A stretch of DNA of 33,694 bases from Candidatus Peribacteraceae bacterium (GTDB lineage Bacteria > Patescibacteriota > Gracilibacteria > Peribacterales > Peribacteraceae). Position 1 is the first letter of the stretch; each line of letters begins with the position of its first letter. The notes beneath the pieces are model-generated. The model was not told the DNA's origin. It worked only from the letters and a program-made list of their open reading frames with translations, and ran no database searches. Positions 7,094 to 14,561 of the stretch are shown one piece after another. The stretch is taken from positions 1 through 33,694 of the forward strand of contig JAQVMB010000007.1 in NCBI GenBank assembly GCA_028703835.1, given 5' to 3'. The position numbers and the translations under genes are program-made.

Positions 7094-7099
7094 TAGTAT
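7094..7099 (+). promoter_or_regulatory. Extended -10 (TGG-TAGTAT) of the VIT1-like gene
   Basis: TAGTAT ends 6 nt before the ATG at 7106, which fits a leaderless mRNA starting at or next to the start codon. Confidence 0.6.
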
Positions 7100-7105
7100 T
7101 CCCGC

Positions 7106-8008
7106 ATGACTGACGATTCCATGACGGCGGCGGTCCGACCGCCCCTCACTCCCGAACTCCGCGCGAAGCTCCGCCGGGCGGCGCGTAACGAGATCACGGA
7201 GCACCACATCTACAGCGCCGTGGCTGCGCGCGTCCGCGACCCGCACAACCGCGATGTCATCGAGAAGATCGCCGCGCAGGAGCTCGGGCACTACGAACGG
7301 TGGCGCGCGCTTCTGGGCGAAGACATCCGGCCGCAGCGCTGGAAAGTATGGATCTACGCCACGGTGACGTCGCTTCTCGGCCTCAGCTTCACGCTGCGGT
7401 TCATGGAGAAGGGCGAATCCCTCGCGCAGGATTTTTACGATGAACTGTCCGCGGCGGTTCCCGAAGCCGCGGCCGTCATCCAGGACGAGCAGCGGCACGA
7501 GGAGGAAATGCTCGCCCTCATCGACGAGGAATTCCTGCAGTTCGTCAGCTCCTTCGTTCTCGGCATCAACGACGCGCTCGTGGAACTCACCGGCGCGCTC
7601 GCGGGCCTCACGCTCGCGCTCGCGGACAGTCGTCTCATCGCCACCGTCGGCTTCATCACGGGCATCGCCGCGTCGCTTTCCATGGCGTCCGCGCAATATC
7701 TCTCCACGAAGGAAGAGGAGGGGAAATCGGCGCTGAAATCCGGCCTGATGACGGGTCTCGCGTACATCTTCACGGTGGTACTCCTCATCCTCCCCTTCTT
7801 CCTGATTTCGAAGGCGATCGTCGCTTTGCCCGTCACGCTCTGTATCGCCGTCCTGATCATCTTCCTCTTCACGCTCTACGTATCCGTCGCGAAGCGGCAG
7901 CCGTTCAAGCCGCGGTTCATGGAGATGGCGGGCATCAGCCTCTCCGTCGCCGCCGTGAACTTCGGGATCGGATTCCTGGTGAAGAGATACTTCGGAGTCG
8001 AAGGATGA
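7106..8008 (+). CDS. Ferritin-like domain plus VIT1/CCC1-family membrane protein
   Basis: 300 residues. The N-terminal ~150 form a rubrerythrin-like four-helix domain with diiron-type Glu/His residues: ARNEITEHHIY, AAQELGHYERW and DEQRHEEEMLALIDEEF. Residues ~150-300 hold the VIT1/CCC1 membrane domain, with FVLGINDALVELTGALAGLT, a STKEEEGKSA cytosolic loop and about five hydrophobic helices. The family (COG1814) moves Fe2+/Mn2+ across membranes, and the ferritin-like part is thought to bind or oxidise iron on the cytosolic side. The -10 at 7094-7099 fixes the start. Repeat arms lie on both sides. Metal specificity cannot be read from the sequence. Confidence 0.92.
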   Translation: MTDDSMTAAVRPPLTPELRAKLRRAARNEITEHHIYSAVAARVRDPHNRDVIEKIAAQELGHYERWRALLGEDIRPQRWKVWIYATVTSLLGLSFTLRFMEKGESLAQDFYDELSAAVPEAAAVIQDEQRHEEEMLALIDEEFLQFVSSFVLGINDALVELTGALAGLTLALADSRLIATVGFITGIAASLSMASAQYLSTKEEEGKSALKSGLMTGLAYIFTVVLLILPFFLISKAIVALPVTLCIAVLIIFLFTLYVSVAKRQPFKPRFMEMAGISLSVAAVNFGIGFLVKRYFGVEG

Positions 8009-8029
8009 CGCGCTCGTGCGCGACGAAGA

Positions 8030-8125
8030 AATTGAAAATTGAAAATTGTAAATTGAAAATGACGGGTGAATAAACCAGTGCATGTATTCCTGCCAAAATT
8101 TTCCATTTTCCATTTTCAATTTGTT
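8030..8125. repeat. Inverted TTGAAAAT-family arms between convergent genes
   Basis: Left arm 8030-8061 (repeated TTGAAAAT/TTGTAAAT words) and right arm 8093-8125 (repeated TTTTCCATT/TTTTCAATT words) are inverse versions around a ~30-nt centre. They could form a long A/U stem and may end transcription from both sides. Confidence 0.7.
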
Positions 8126-8166
8126 CATTCCTCCAGGCAAGGAATGTTACCACCCGCTCCGTGCAA

Positions 8167-8700
8167 TCACACGTCGAGGTTCTCCAGTCCCGTATCCTGC
8201 GCCATCACCGGCGACAGTTCTTCGCCGCCCTGGTCGTCTTTCATGCGTAACACGATCTGCCGGTACTCCCCTTCGCCCACGCTTTCCGTCGTCAAATCCT
8301 GCAATGCGGGGCTGCTGGCCACGTGCAGGTGGACGATGCGGCGGAAGTACGGCGACATCGGCGCCAGGGCGATGCGGTTGCCCGTGCGGCGCACGAAATC
8401 CGCCTTCTGCTCCGCGATCCTGCAGACTTTTTGCTCCTGCTCGCGGCGGTAACCGTCGATGTCGATCACCAGGAAGGGGCTGCGGTCCAGGTTCAGCTTC
8501 GCGCGGAGGATGGATTTGAGCAGGTGCTGGACGGCGTTGAGCGTCTCCCCGTGCCATCCGATGATGCGGTTCGCTTCCGTTGAAACAAGATCAATGCGCG
8601 TGATGCCGTCCTTCTCCGCTTCCACTTTGATGTCCGTCACGGCGAAGGGAAGCAGTTTGAGCAGCGCGCCGAGGGTGTCCTTGATCATCGAAGCATCCAT
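8167..8700 (-). CDS. khpB: KH-R3H RNA-binding protein (KhpB/Jag)
   Basis: 177 residues. A KH-type domain contains IIGWHGETLNAVQHLLKSI (GxxG loop GWHG) at ~46-65. It is followed by DIDGYRREQEQKVCRIAEQK and an R3H domain with NRIALAPMSPYFRRIVHLHV and GEGEYRQIVL near the C-terminus. KhpB (Jag/EloR) binds RNA, usually with KhpA, and affects cell elongation in Firmicutes. The family's N-terminal Jag_N domain is not evident, and the usual neighbour yidC is absent. TATGAT (8714-8719) lies 13 nt upstream of the chosen ATG; the earlier in-frame ATG at 8718 overlaps that box and is unlikely. Confidence 0.9.
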   Translation of the reverse strand: MDASMIKDTLGALLKLLPFAVTDIKVEAEKDGITRIDLVSTEANRIIGWHGETLNAVQHLLKSILRAKLNLDRSPFLVIDIDGYRREQEQKVCRIAEQKADFVRRTGNRIALAPMSPYFRRIVHLHVASSPALQDLTTESVGEGEYRQIVLRMKDDQGGEELSPVMAQDTGLENLDV

Positions 8701-8713
8701 TGGTGGTAGGGGG

Positions 8714-8719
8714 ATCATA
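8714..8719 (-). promoter_or_regulatory. -10 (TATGAT) of khpB
   Basis: TATGAT lies 13 nt before the ATG at 8700, leaving a leader of ~6 nt. It overlaps and so excludes the upstream in-frame ATG. Confidence 0.5.
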
Positions 8720-8767
8720 GCGTGTAAGAGGGTCATTGAAAACAGGATGTTCCCGAGCTTCCGTGGA

Positions 8768-8886
8768 GGGGATTGGAATACTGGAGTACTGGAATACTAG
8801 GGCGCGCCGTATGATGGCCCTGATGGGAGTAGGCGTCTGTTCATGTTTTGTCCCTAATACTCCAGTATTCTAATATTCTAATCCCT
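8768..8886. repeat. Inverted arms of the GGAATACTGGAGTACTGG family
   Basis: Left arm 8768-8802 and right arm 8851-8886 are about 34 bp each and near-inverse (words GGGATT, GAATACTGG, AGTACTGG, TAGGG), around a ~48-nt centre that includes GGCGCGCC. They lie between the khpB start and the HU terminator. Confidence 0.7.
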
Positions 8887-8916
8887 AAAAAAAGCCCCCG
8901 TTCATCACGGAGGCTT
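8887..8916 (-). terminator. Rho-independent terminator of the HU gene
   Basis: On the minus strand AGCCTCCG, loop TGATGAA and CGGGGGCT form an 8-bp stem with one G-U pair, followed by seven T. It lies ~25 nt after the HU stop. It is the cleanest intrinsic terminator in the left part of the window. Confidence 0.88.
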
Positions 8917-8940
8917 CTTCACAATAATGCGAAAATGAAT

Positions 8941-9216
8941 TTACCGGACTGCGTCCTTCAGCGTCTTTCCGGCCTTGAAGGACGGGACCTTCATCGCGGG
9001 GATGGAGATCTTCTGGCTCGGGTTGCGCGGGTTGACGCCCATGCGCGCAGCGCGATGGCTGAGCTTGAACGTTCCGAAACCCGTGACCGTCACCGGCTGT
9101 CCCTTCTTGAGGTTCTTGATGACGATGTTGATGATGGCCTGCAACGCATCGGCGGCGGCGCGCTTGGTAATGCCCGCGGCGTCCGCGATGGCGGCGATCA
9201 GTTCCTGCTTGGACAT
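8941..9216 (-). CDS. hup: HU-family nucleoid DNA-binding protein
   Basis: 91 residues, the standard HU/IHF length. SKQELIAAIADAAGITKRAA starts the dimerisation helices, VTVTGFGTFKLSHRAAR is the strand and saddle entry, RNPSQKISIPAM is the DNA-bending arm with the conserved Pro, and PSFKAGKTLKDAV closes the domain. HU binds and bends DNA without strong sequence preference and compacts the nucleoid. The gene has a strong terminator and a probable TTGACC promoter on the minus strand near 9285-9290. It is therefore one of the few genes with a leader (~45 nt); that leader is CT-rich with no Shine-Dalgarno sequence. The gap shared with topA holds three similar hairpins. Confidence 0.95.
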   Translation of the reverse strand: MSKQELIAAIADAAGITKRAAADALQAIINIVIKNLKKGQPVTVTGFGTFKLSHRAARMGVNPRNPSQKISIPAMKVPSFKAGKTLKDAVR

Positions 9217-9327
9217 AGAAAGGAAGGGGAAGGAGATACGACGAATGTCAGTTTACGCTGTGAATATTGCGTCGCAAGCGGGGTCAACCCTGTTTTTTCG
9301 CTTGTCCAAGGGAAACAGATGTGAGAA

Positions 9328-9444
9328 TGGCTTATGTAAGCCAAAAAATCTGAATACAAAGCATACTCGTCCGATGGCTTCGGGAAGCCAAAATCTATTG
9401 TTCCGAATCCGGAAATATTTTTGTCAATCCGCTTCGGGAAGCGG
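9328..9444. repeat. Array of three similar hairpins between hup and topA
   Basis: TGGCTT-ATGT-AAGCCA (9328-9343), TGGCTT-CGGG-AAGCCA (9375-9390) and CCGCTT-CGGG-AAGCGG (9429-9444) are perfect 6-bp stems with 4-nt loops, spaced 47 and 54 bp and each followed by an A-run on the plus strand. A smaller palindrome (TTCCG-AAT-CCGGAA) lies at 9401-9414. The gap 9217-9596 contains no gene. The array sits between two divergent nucleoid/topology genes and could be operator sites or structured RNA. Confidence 0.65.
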
Positions 9445-9530
9445 AAAAACAGGTGTTTCTTGCAGTCGTCCGTTCCACAGATACCCCTCCCCCGGGTATG
9501 GTGATTTTTCAGCGCATGTTGCGATTCGTT

Positions 9531-9560
9531 TTGACAGTCTCCTCTCTCCTTCACTAGTCT
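9531..9560 (+). promoter_or_regulatory. topA promoter
   Basis: TTGACA (9531-9536), an 18-nt spacer and TAGTCT (9555-9560). The predicted start near 9567 leaves ~30 nt of leader before the ATG at 9597, with no Shine-Dalgarno sequence. Confidence 0.7.
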
Positions 9561-9596
9561 GCCCGTTCGTAACTCGTTGTCAGTCCACTCCATCGT

Positions 9597-11942
9597 ATGC
9601 CCCACAACCTCGTCATCGTCGAAAGCCCCGCGAAGGCCAAGACCATCAAGCGCTTCCTCGGGAAGGACTTTACGGTCGAGGCGAGCATGGGCCACATCCG
9701 TGACCTCCCGTCGAACACGATCGCGGTGGACGTCGAGAAGGATTTCGAGCCGGAATACGTGGTGCCCAAGGAGAAGGCTGCGGTGGTGAAGAAGTTACGG
9801 GCGGCCGCGAAGGAAGCCGACGAACTGTGGATCGCGACTGATGAGGACCGTGAAGGGGAAGCCATCGGCTGGCACCTGACGCAGGTGCTGAAGGAGGATC
9901 CCAAGAAGGTGAAGCGGATCGTCTTCCACGAGATCACCGAGACCGCCATCAAGGAGGCCGTCGCCCACCCGCGCGTCCTCGACATGAAGCTGGTGGATGC
10001 GCAGCAGGCGCGCCGCGTGCTGGATCGTCTCGTGGGTTACACGCTTTCGCCGTTCCTGTGGAAGAAGGTGTATCGCGGCCTCAGCGCCGGGCGCGTGCAA
10101 TCCGTGGCGGTGAAGATCATCGTGGACCGCGAGCGGGAAATCAAAGCGTTCAAGGCCGATGAATATTGGACGGTGCAGGCGCAGTTGCAGACGCCGTCGA
10201 AGGAATCGTTCACGGCGGAGCTGCAGAAGCGCGACGGCAAGAAGTTCGTGCCCGTCAACCAGCAGGAGACCGACGACGCCGTCGCGGAAATCAAGCCGGC
10301 ATCTTTTGCGGTCGCCTCCACCGACGAGAAGGAGCTGAAGAAATCGCCCGCTCCCCCATTCACCACGTCCACGCTCCAGCAGGAGGCGGCGCGGAAGCTG
10401 GGCTACTCCGTGAAGCAGACGATGGTCATCGCGCAGCAGCTCTACGAAGGCATGAGCCTGGGCAAAGGCGAGGGCATGATGGGGTTGATCACCTACATGC
10501 GCACGGACTCGGTGAACCTCAGTGCCAAGGCGCTGGAAGACTGCAAGTGGGTCATCGAGAAGCATTACGGGCGCGAATACGTCCTCAGCGAGCCGCGCAC
10601 ATACAAGACGAAGAGCAAGGGCGCGCAGGAGGCGCACGAAGCCATCCGCCCCACGGAGCTCTCGCGCACGCCGGAGTCGCTCGCGAACGTGCTGGATCAT
10701 CAACAGCTGAAGCTCTACACGCTCATTTGGAACCGCACGCTCGCCACGCAGATGGCCGCCGCCGAGCTGAAGCGCGTCGGTGCGGACATTTCCGCCGGGC
10801 GTTACACATTCCGCGCCACGGGCCAGACGATCCTCTTCGACGGCTTCCTCCGCGTATATCGCGAGGACCGCGACGAAGGCGACCGCCCGACGGATGAGGA
10901 TGTGGAGAAAGGCGACAAGCTCCTGCCGCCGTTGCATCAGGGTGACGCGCTGGACCTGGAGGAGCTGAAGTCCGAGCAGCACTTCACCAAGCCGCCGCCG
11001 CGCTACACGGAGGCGAGCCTCGTGAAGAAGCTGGAAGAGGAGGGCATCGGCCGCCCGAGCACCTATGCGCCGACGATTTCCACCATCCAGCAGCGCGGGT
11101 ACATCAAGAAGGAGGGGAAGCAGCTGGCGCCGGAGGACATCGCGTTCACCGTCACCGACCTCCTCGCCGAGCACTTTACGGACATCGTGGACCTGGCCTT
11201 TACGGCCAAGATGGAACAGTCGCTGGACGACATCGCGGAGGGCGACACGGACGGCGCGGAGTTCCTGCGCGGGTTCTTCAAGCCGTTCGAGACTCTCGTG
11301 AAGGAGAAGACGAAGGAGATCCAGAAGAAGGACGTCCTGAAGGAGCGCCTCCTCGGCAAAGACCCCGCGTCGGGGCAGGACATCGTGGCGCGCACGGGCC
11401 GTTTCGGGCCGTACGTGCAGATCGGGCGTCCGGAGGATCAGCCCAAAAAGAAGAAGGGCAAGGACAAGGTGAAACTGAAGAGCGCGTCGCTGCCCAAGCA
11501 CATTTCCGTGGATGACGTGACGTTGGAGCAGGCGTTGTCGCTCCTCGCGTTCCCGAAGGACCTGGGCGCGCTGGACGGCGAGACCATCACGCTGGCCATC
11601 GGCCGCTTCGGTCCCTACTTGAAGTGGGGCGAAGTGTCCGTGAGCCTGAAGGACCGCGACATCATGGCGGTGACGTTCGAGGAAGCGTCGGGGCTCGTGA
11701 AGCAGACGAAGGAGCAGCGCGCGAAAGCCGCGGAACCGCTGAAGAATCTCGGCAAGGATCCGGAGACGGGCGGAGAAATCCTCGTGAAGGACGGCCGCTT
11801 CGGCCCCTACGTGACGGACGGCAAGACGAATGCCTCCCTGGGGAAGAAGTTCACGCCGGACACGCTCACTGCCGAAGACGCCGCGGAGCTCCTGAAGAAG
11901 AAGCGCGAGCGCGGCCCGAGTAAGTGGCGGCGAAGGGGGTAA
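9597..11942 (+). CDS. topA: DNA topoisomerase I (type IA)
   Basis: 781 residues. The TOPRIM domain has VIVESPAKAKTI with the catalytic Glu at 9, and TDEDREGEAIGWH at ~81-93. The nucleophilic Tyr is at ~300 in GLITYMRTDSVNLS. The rest of the core includes LSAGRVQSVA and EGIGRPSTYAPTISTIQ. The C-terminus carries three RFGPYV/L-type repeats (RTGRFGPYVQIG, AIGRFGPYLKWG, VKDGRFGPYVTDG) instead of Cys4 zinc ribbons, as in many actinobacterial and CPR enzymes. It relaxes negative supercoils behind RNA polymerase. The final ~15 residues are very basic. The gene is monocistronic and divergent from hup. Confidence 0.97.
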   Translation: MPHNLVIVESPAKAKTIKRFLGKDFTVEASMGHIRDLPSNTIAVDVEKDFEPEYVVPKEKAAVVKKLRAAAKEADELWIATDEDREGEAIGWHLTQVLKEDPKKVKRIVFHEITETAIKEAVAHPRVLDMKLVDAQQARRVLDRLVGYTLSPFLWKKVYRGLSAGRVQSVAVKIIVDREREIKAFKADEYWTVQAQLQTPSKESFTAELQKRDGKKFVPVNQQETDDAVAEIKPASFAVASTDEKELKKSPAPPFTTSTLQQEAARKLGYSVKQTMVIAQQLYEGMSLGKGEGMMGLITYMRTDSVNLSAKALEDCKWVIEKHYGREYVLSEPRTYKTKSKGAQEAHEAIRPTELSRTPESLANVLDHQQLKLYTLIWNRTLATQMAAAELKRVGADISAGRYTFRATGQTILFDGFLRVYREDRDEGDRPTDEDVEKGDKLLPPLHQGDALDLEELKSEQHFTKPPPRYTEASLVKKLEEEGIGRPSTYAPTISTIQQRGYIKKEGKQLAPEDIAFTVTDLLAEHFTDIVDLAFTAKMEQSLDDIAEGDTDGAEFLRGFFKPFETLVKEKTKEIQKKDVLKERLLGKDPASGQDIVARTGRFGPYVQIGRPEDQPKKKKGKDKVKLKSASLPKHISVDDVTLEQALSLLAFPKDLGALDGETITLAIGRFGPYLKWGEVSVSLKDRDIMAVTFEEASGLVKQTKEQRAKAAEPLKNLGKDPETGGEILVKDGRFGPYVTDGKTNASLGKKFTPDTLTAEDAAELLKKKRERGPSKWRRRG

Positions 11943-12099
11943 GACGTGCTTTCGGGAAAAAGTCCGGGAGCGACGAATGTTTTTTCTCGCGCAGGCAAGC
12001 CATCTCGGCGGAGTTCCGGCGAAGCGGAGCGAAGCCGAACGGAGACGGATGGAAGCGGCAGGGCCGCTCTGTTATCATTTCTCCCATTTTCGGAAAACC

Positions 12100-12396
12100 A
12101 TGGCTTCCATTGAGCATTTTCCTTCCGCGGCATACAACGGGAATTCCCCGGAAAGGACGGGTATCACATCCGCCAGGAGGCGGACGGCGAATCGGTGCGG
12201 GCGGGTGGTGTGGAACGGGAGCAGTCTGTATCCGGAAGGAGGATATCGGGAGGAAGCTGGCTTGGTGTCGGACCATCTCGGCCATACGAAATTGCATGAT
12301 TCCCCCACGCATGAGTGGCAACGGGACATCAGGAATGAAGAATTCCTGAGGGTGTTGGATCAGATGGAAGAAGACGAGGCGGGGGTGGCGGAATGA
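12100..12396 (+). CDS. Small hypothetical protein
   Basis: 98 residues beginning MASIEHFPSAAYNG and ending in an acidic helix (RNEEFLRVLDQMEEDEAG). No domain is recognised. The central HTKLHDSPTHEWQRDI stretch is hydrophilic and there is no signal peptide. An extended -10 (TGT-TATCAT, 12073-12078) lies 21 nt upstream of the ATG at 12100. The open frame continues upstream to 11977, but that part is Arg-rich and precedes the promoter. The gene sits between topA and a convergent membrane-protein gene. It may be a genuine lineage-specific gene. Confidence 0.5.
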   Translation: MASIEHFPSAAYNGNSPERTGITSARRRTANRCGRVVWNGSSLYPEGGYREEAGLVSDHLGHTKLHDSPTHEWQRDIRNEEFLRVLDQMEEDEAGVAE

Positions 12397-12448
12397 TCGG
12401 AGGGGAATACGTTCGGATCGCCGCGGAAAGAATGGACCGTGTGGGGCG

Positions 12449-12775
12449 TCAGTGCCACGACAGCGCGACGATGGAAGCCGCGGCCAGCACGATGCCCGTC
12501 GTTTGGAGCGCCGTCAGGCGTTCATGGAAGACGAGTACGCCGATGAGGACGGTCATGCCGAGGCTGATGACGGACCACAGCGTCCCCGCCACGGAGAGGC
12601 TCTTCATCTGCGCCAGCGCGGGCAGCCACGCGAGGGTGCCCAGCACGTACATGCAGACCAGGAACGCGAGAAGCGGCCAGCCCGGCGTCAGGACGTACCG
12701 CTTGGAGAGGTATTCACCGGCCGCGAAGAAGAGACCCGAGATTGTCAGCCAGAGGAGGGGCGGGAGGGAAGGCAT
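12449..12775 (-). CDS. EamA/SMR-like four-helix membrane transporter
   Basis: 108 residues with four transmembrane helices: LPPLLWLTISGLFFAAGEYL, LLAFLVCMYVLGTLAWLPAL, TLWSVISLGMTVLIGVLVF and TTGIVLAAASIVALS. The sequence FHERLTALQTTGIVL before helix 4 matches the conserved E-(R/K)-L-x-x-x-Q-x-x-G-I motif of EamA/DMT and small multidrug resistance proteins. Such half-size proteins work as dimers exporting drugs or metabolites, or as undecaprenyl-linked sugar flippases (ArnE/F type). Substrate is unknown. The start at 12775 (MPSLPP) puts helix 1 at the N-terminus; the open frame extends to 12820 with a hydrophilic lead. Confidence 0.8.
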   Translation of the reverse strand: MPSLPPLLWLTISGLFFAAGEYLSKRYVLTPGWPLLAFLVCMYVLGTLAWLPALAQMKSLSVAGTLWSVISLGMTVLIGVLVFHERLTALQTTGIVLAAASIVALSWH

Positions 12776-12825
12776 CAAAGGTGAGTGCGGCTGGGAGGCA
12801 AACTTATACTTTCCTTTCATGTTAT

Positions 12826-12838
12826 TGGCAGGCGCGGC
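12826..12838 (-). repeat. Copy of the tRNA-Trp 3' end
   Basis: TGGCAGGCGCGGC is identical to the 3'-terminal 13 bp of the tRNA gene (12917-12929), 91 bp away in the same orientation. No acceptor-stem partner is next to it. Confidence 0.6.
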
Positions 12839-12916
12839 CCCACTTCGCTCTGCGGAGCTACGGACGGCCGCTCGCAGATAACAAATTCGGGATGGTGGGT
12901 GGAAGTATTTCTATTC

Positions 12917-12992
12917 TGGCAGGCGCGGCAGGGATCGAACCTGCGACCCCAGGTTTTGGAGACCTGTGCTCTACCAACTGAGCTACGCGCCT
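12917..12992 (-). tRNA. trnW: tRNA-Trp (anticodon CCA)
   Basis: 76 nt on the minus strand. The acceptor stem AGGCGCG pairs with CGCGCCT, followed by discriminator G and an encoded CCA. The D-arm is GCTC-AGTTGGTA-GAGC. The anticodon stem CAGGT/ACCTG holds loop CTCCAAA with anticodon CCA. The T-arm is GCAGG-TTCGATC-CCTGC. All arms pair fully. Short copies of its own 3' and 5' ends lie ~90 bp to each side. Confidence 0.95.
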
Positions 12993-13068
12993 ATGGCCTG
13001 ACTGTTATGGAGGAAAAGATCGACAACCGAGCAGTATCTATTTCTGCGCCTCGCTGCCGCTCGGCGGG

Positions 13069-13086
13069 CAACTGAGCTACGCGCCT
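13069..13086 (-). repeat. Copy of the tRNA-Trp 5' end
   Basis: 18 bp identical to the first 18 nt of the tRNA gene (acceptor strand and D-stem), located upstream of it on the minus strand. It is followed by a G/C-rich hairpin and the word AAATAGATA (minus strand, 13035-13043). It lacks the rest of a tRNA. Confidence 0.65.
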
Positions 13087-13133
13087 AGGGGACCGATCCA
13101 TTGTAACGGTTTCCTGTCCGTTGCACATCCGTA

Positions 13134-13469
13134 TCACCCTTCTGCCACCCGTCTTCCTTCGTGGCTTTGTCCCGTGTGTTGCAGGATTCGCTTGCGGACT
13201 TCTTCGATGGAGAAGATGACCGGTTCTTCGTCGGTTCTGTCCTCTCGCGAAACCGCGGCGGTTTGAACCTGCCGTATCGTTTCTTCAAGCAGTTCGGGAT
13301 ATGCCATTTGCATCATGTCCCTCCGATTTGCCCAAATCATCGCTCCCGTGATTTCTCCGCCGGGATACTTTTCTCGAATGGCGTAGAGTTCCTCAATGGT
13401 TGTGTCATCAGGAACAGGATCTCCCTTGCCGAGGCTGGCGGGGAGCGGAAGGCGGGAGAACTGGAACAT
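13134..13469 (-). CDS. Small hypothetical protein
   Basis: 111 residues, soluble and acidic. The core is TTIEELYAIREKYPGGEIT followed by WANRRDMMQMAYPELLEET, with helical character, and the C-terminus is basic. No family is recognised. TAGCAT (13482-13487) lies 12 nt upstream of the ATG. The gene is divergent from the PRMT-like methyltransferase, about 150 bp away. Codon use resembles its neighbours, and a related-looking small gene is not seen elsewhere in the window. Confidence 0.6.
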   Translation of the reverse strand: MFQFSRLPLPASLGKGDPVPDDTTIEELYAIREKYPGGEITGAMIWANRRDMMQMAYPELLEETIRQVQTAAVSREDRTDEEPVIFSIEEVRKRILQHTGQSHEGRRVAEG

Positions 13470-13599
13470 ATGTTATCCCGCATGCTACCCATGCAAGGCG
13501 CCGGTGCAAACGAATCGATACTGACGGGGCGTTTCAGCCCCGTCGGAAGAGGAAAAGTCGGGATGGCGAAGATGGGATGAAGCGGGGGAGACGTTGTGT

Positions 13600-13605
13600 C
13601 ACACT
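13600..13605 (+). promoter_or_regulatory. Extended -10 (TGT-CACACT) of the PRMT-like gene
   Basis: CACACT with upstream TGT lies 12 nt before the ATG at 13618, supporting this start over an in-frame ATG at 13594 that lies upstream of the box. Confidence 0.45.
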
Positions 13606-13617
13606 GTTCGCGTTCCC

Positions 13618-14553
13618 ATGCTCGAATTCCACCGCAAAATGCTCGGCGACAAGGTCCGGAATGACGCGTTCTACGAGGCGCTCAAGCGTGTCATCAAGCC
13701 GGGCGAATCCGTGGTGGCGGATATCGGGGCGGGGACGGGGTTCCTCGGTTTCCTCGCGCGCAAGCTCGGCGCGAAGGAGTGCCACCTCTACGAGATGGGG
13801 GATGTGTGGGCGCTGGGGAAGCGCATCGCGCAGCACAACAAGATCGACCGCTGCCAGTTCGTCCATCGCCATTCCACGCAGGCGAAGCGTCCCGTGCAGG
13901 CGGACGTCGTCGTGTCGGAAACGTTGGGGAACTTCGCGCTGGAGGAGCACATCCTCGAAACGATGAACGATGCCCGCATGCGGTTCCTCAAAGAGGGCGG
14001 CACGCTCATTCCCGCGCGGTTGCGACAGTTCGTCGCCCCCGTCATCGCCGACCGCTTCGCGAAGGAGATCGACACGTGGGGCGCGGTGGGATTCGACCTG
14101 GACCTTTCCCCGGCGCGCGAGATGGGCTTCAACAACGCCTACGTGCGGACGATCAAGCCCGAGGATCTTCTGCCGGGTGACGGCGCGGTTCGCGCATTTG
14201 ACGAGATCGACTTCTACAAAGAGAACGACAGCAGGCGGCAGGCGTCCGTTCAATGGAAATTGAAGGACAAGACGTCCATCCACGGGTTTGCGCTGTGGTG
14301 GGAAGCGGAACTGGTTCCCGAAGTGACGCTCTCCACGAGCCCTTCCGCGCCGCCGACGCACTGGGAACAGATTTACCTGCCCCTTCCCTCTCCCCTCGCC
14401 GGGGAAGCGGACGATGCACTGCTGCTTTCCCTTTCGTCCGATTCCCGCATGGAAGCAGGCATCAATCTTGTGTGGGAAGCATCGTTATTCCGCGAAGGGA
14501 AGAAGATTTCGGCGTCGCCGCAGTTGGATATGTGGAGGGGGCACTTGGATTGA
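13618..14553 (+). CDS. PRMT-like protein arginine N-methyltransferase
   Basis: 311 residues. The order of motifs is that of eukaryotic PRMTs: FHRKMLGDKVRNDAFYEAL (~4-22, N-terminal SAM-lid motif), VADIGAGTGFLGFLA (~33-47, motif I), LYEM (~57-60, ribose-binding acid), SETLGNFALEE (~100-110, double-E loop) and LSTSPSAPPTHWEQIYLPL (~238-256, THW loop). The last closely matches the FSTSP-x4-THWKQ of PRMT1. The PRMT fold adds a beta-barrel after the Rossmann domain, and the length fits. These enzymes methylate arginine using S-adenosylmethionine; the substrate here is unknown. The gene stands alone and a 179-bp repeat begins 8 bp after its stop. Confidence 0.85.
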   Translation: MLEFHRKMLGDKVRNDAFYEALKRVIKPGESVVADIGAGTGFLGFLARKLGAKECHLYEMGDVWALGKRIAQHNKIDRCQFVHRHSTQAKRPVQADVVVSETLGNFALEEHILETMNDARMRFLKEGGTLIPARLRQFVAPVIADRFAKEIDTWGAVGFDLDLSPAREMGFNNAYVRTIKPEDLLPGDGAVRAFDEIDFYKENDSRRQASVQWKLKDKTSIHGFALWWEAELVPEVTLSTSPSAPPTHWEQIYLPLPSPLAGEADDALLLSLSSDSRMEAGINLVWEASLFREGKKISASPQLDMWRGHLD

Positions 14554-14561
14554 AGATTATC

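Noticed and set aside
5888-8140. A 750-codon minus-strand frame across dnaJ and the VIT1-like gene
   Set aside because: It spans two well-supported genes and the intergenic repeats; composition is an antisense shadow.
12826-13086. Integrated element with attL/attR at tRNA-Trp
   Set aside because: The end copies are only ~90 bp apart from the tRNA and enclose no integrase or cargo.
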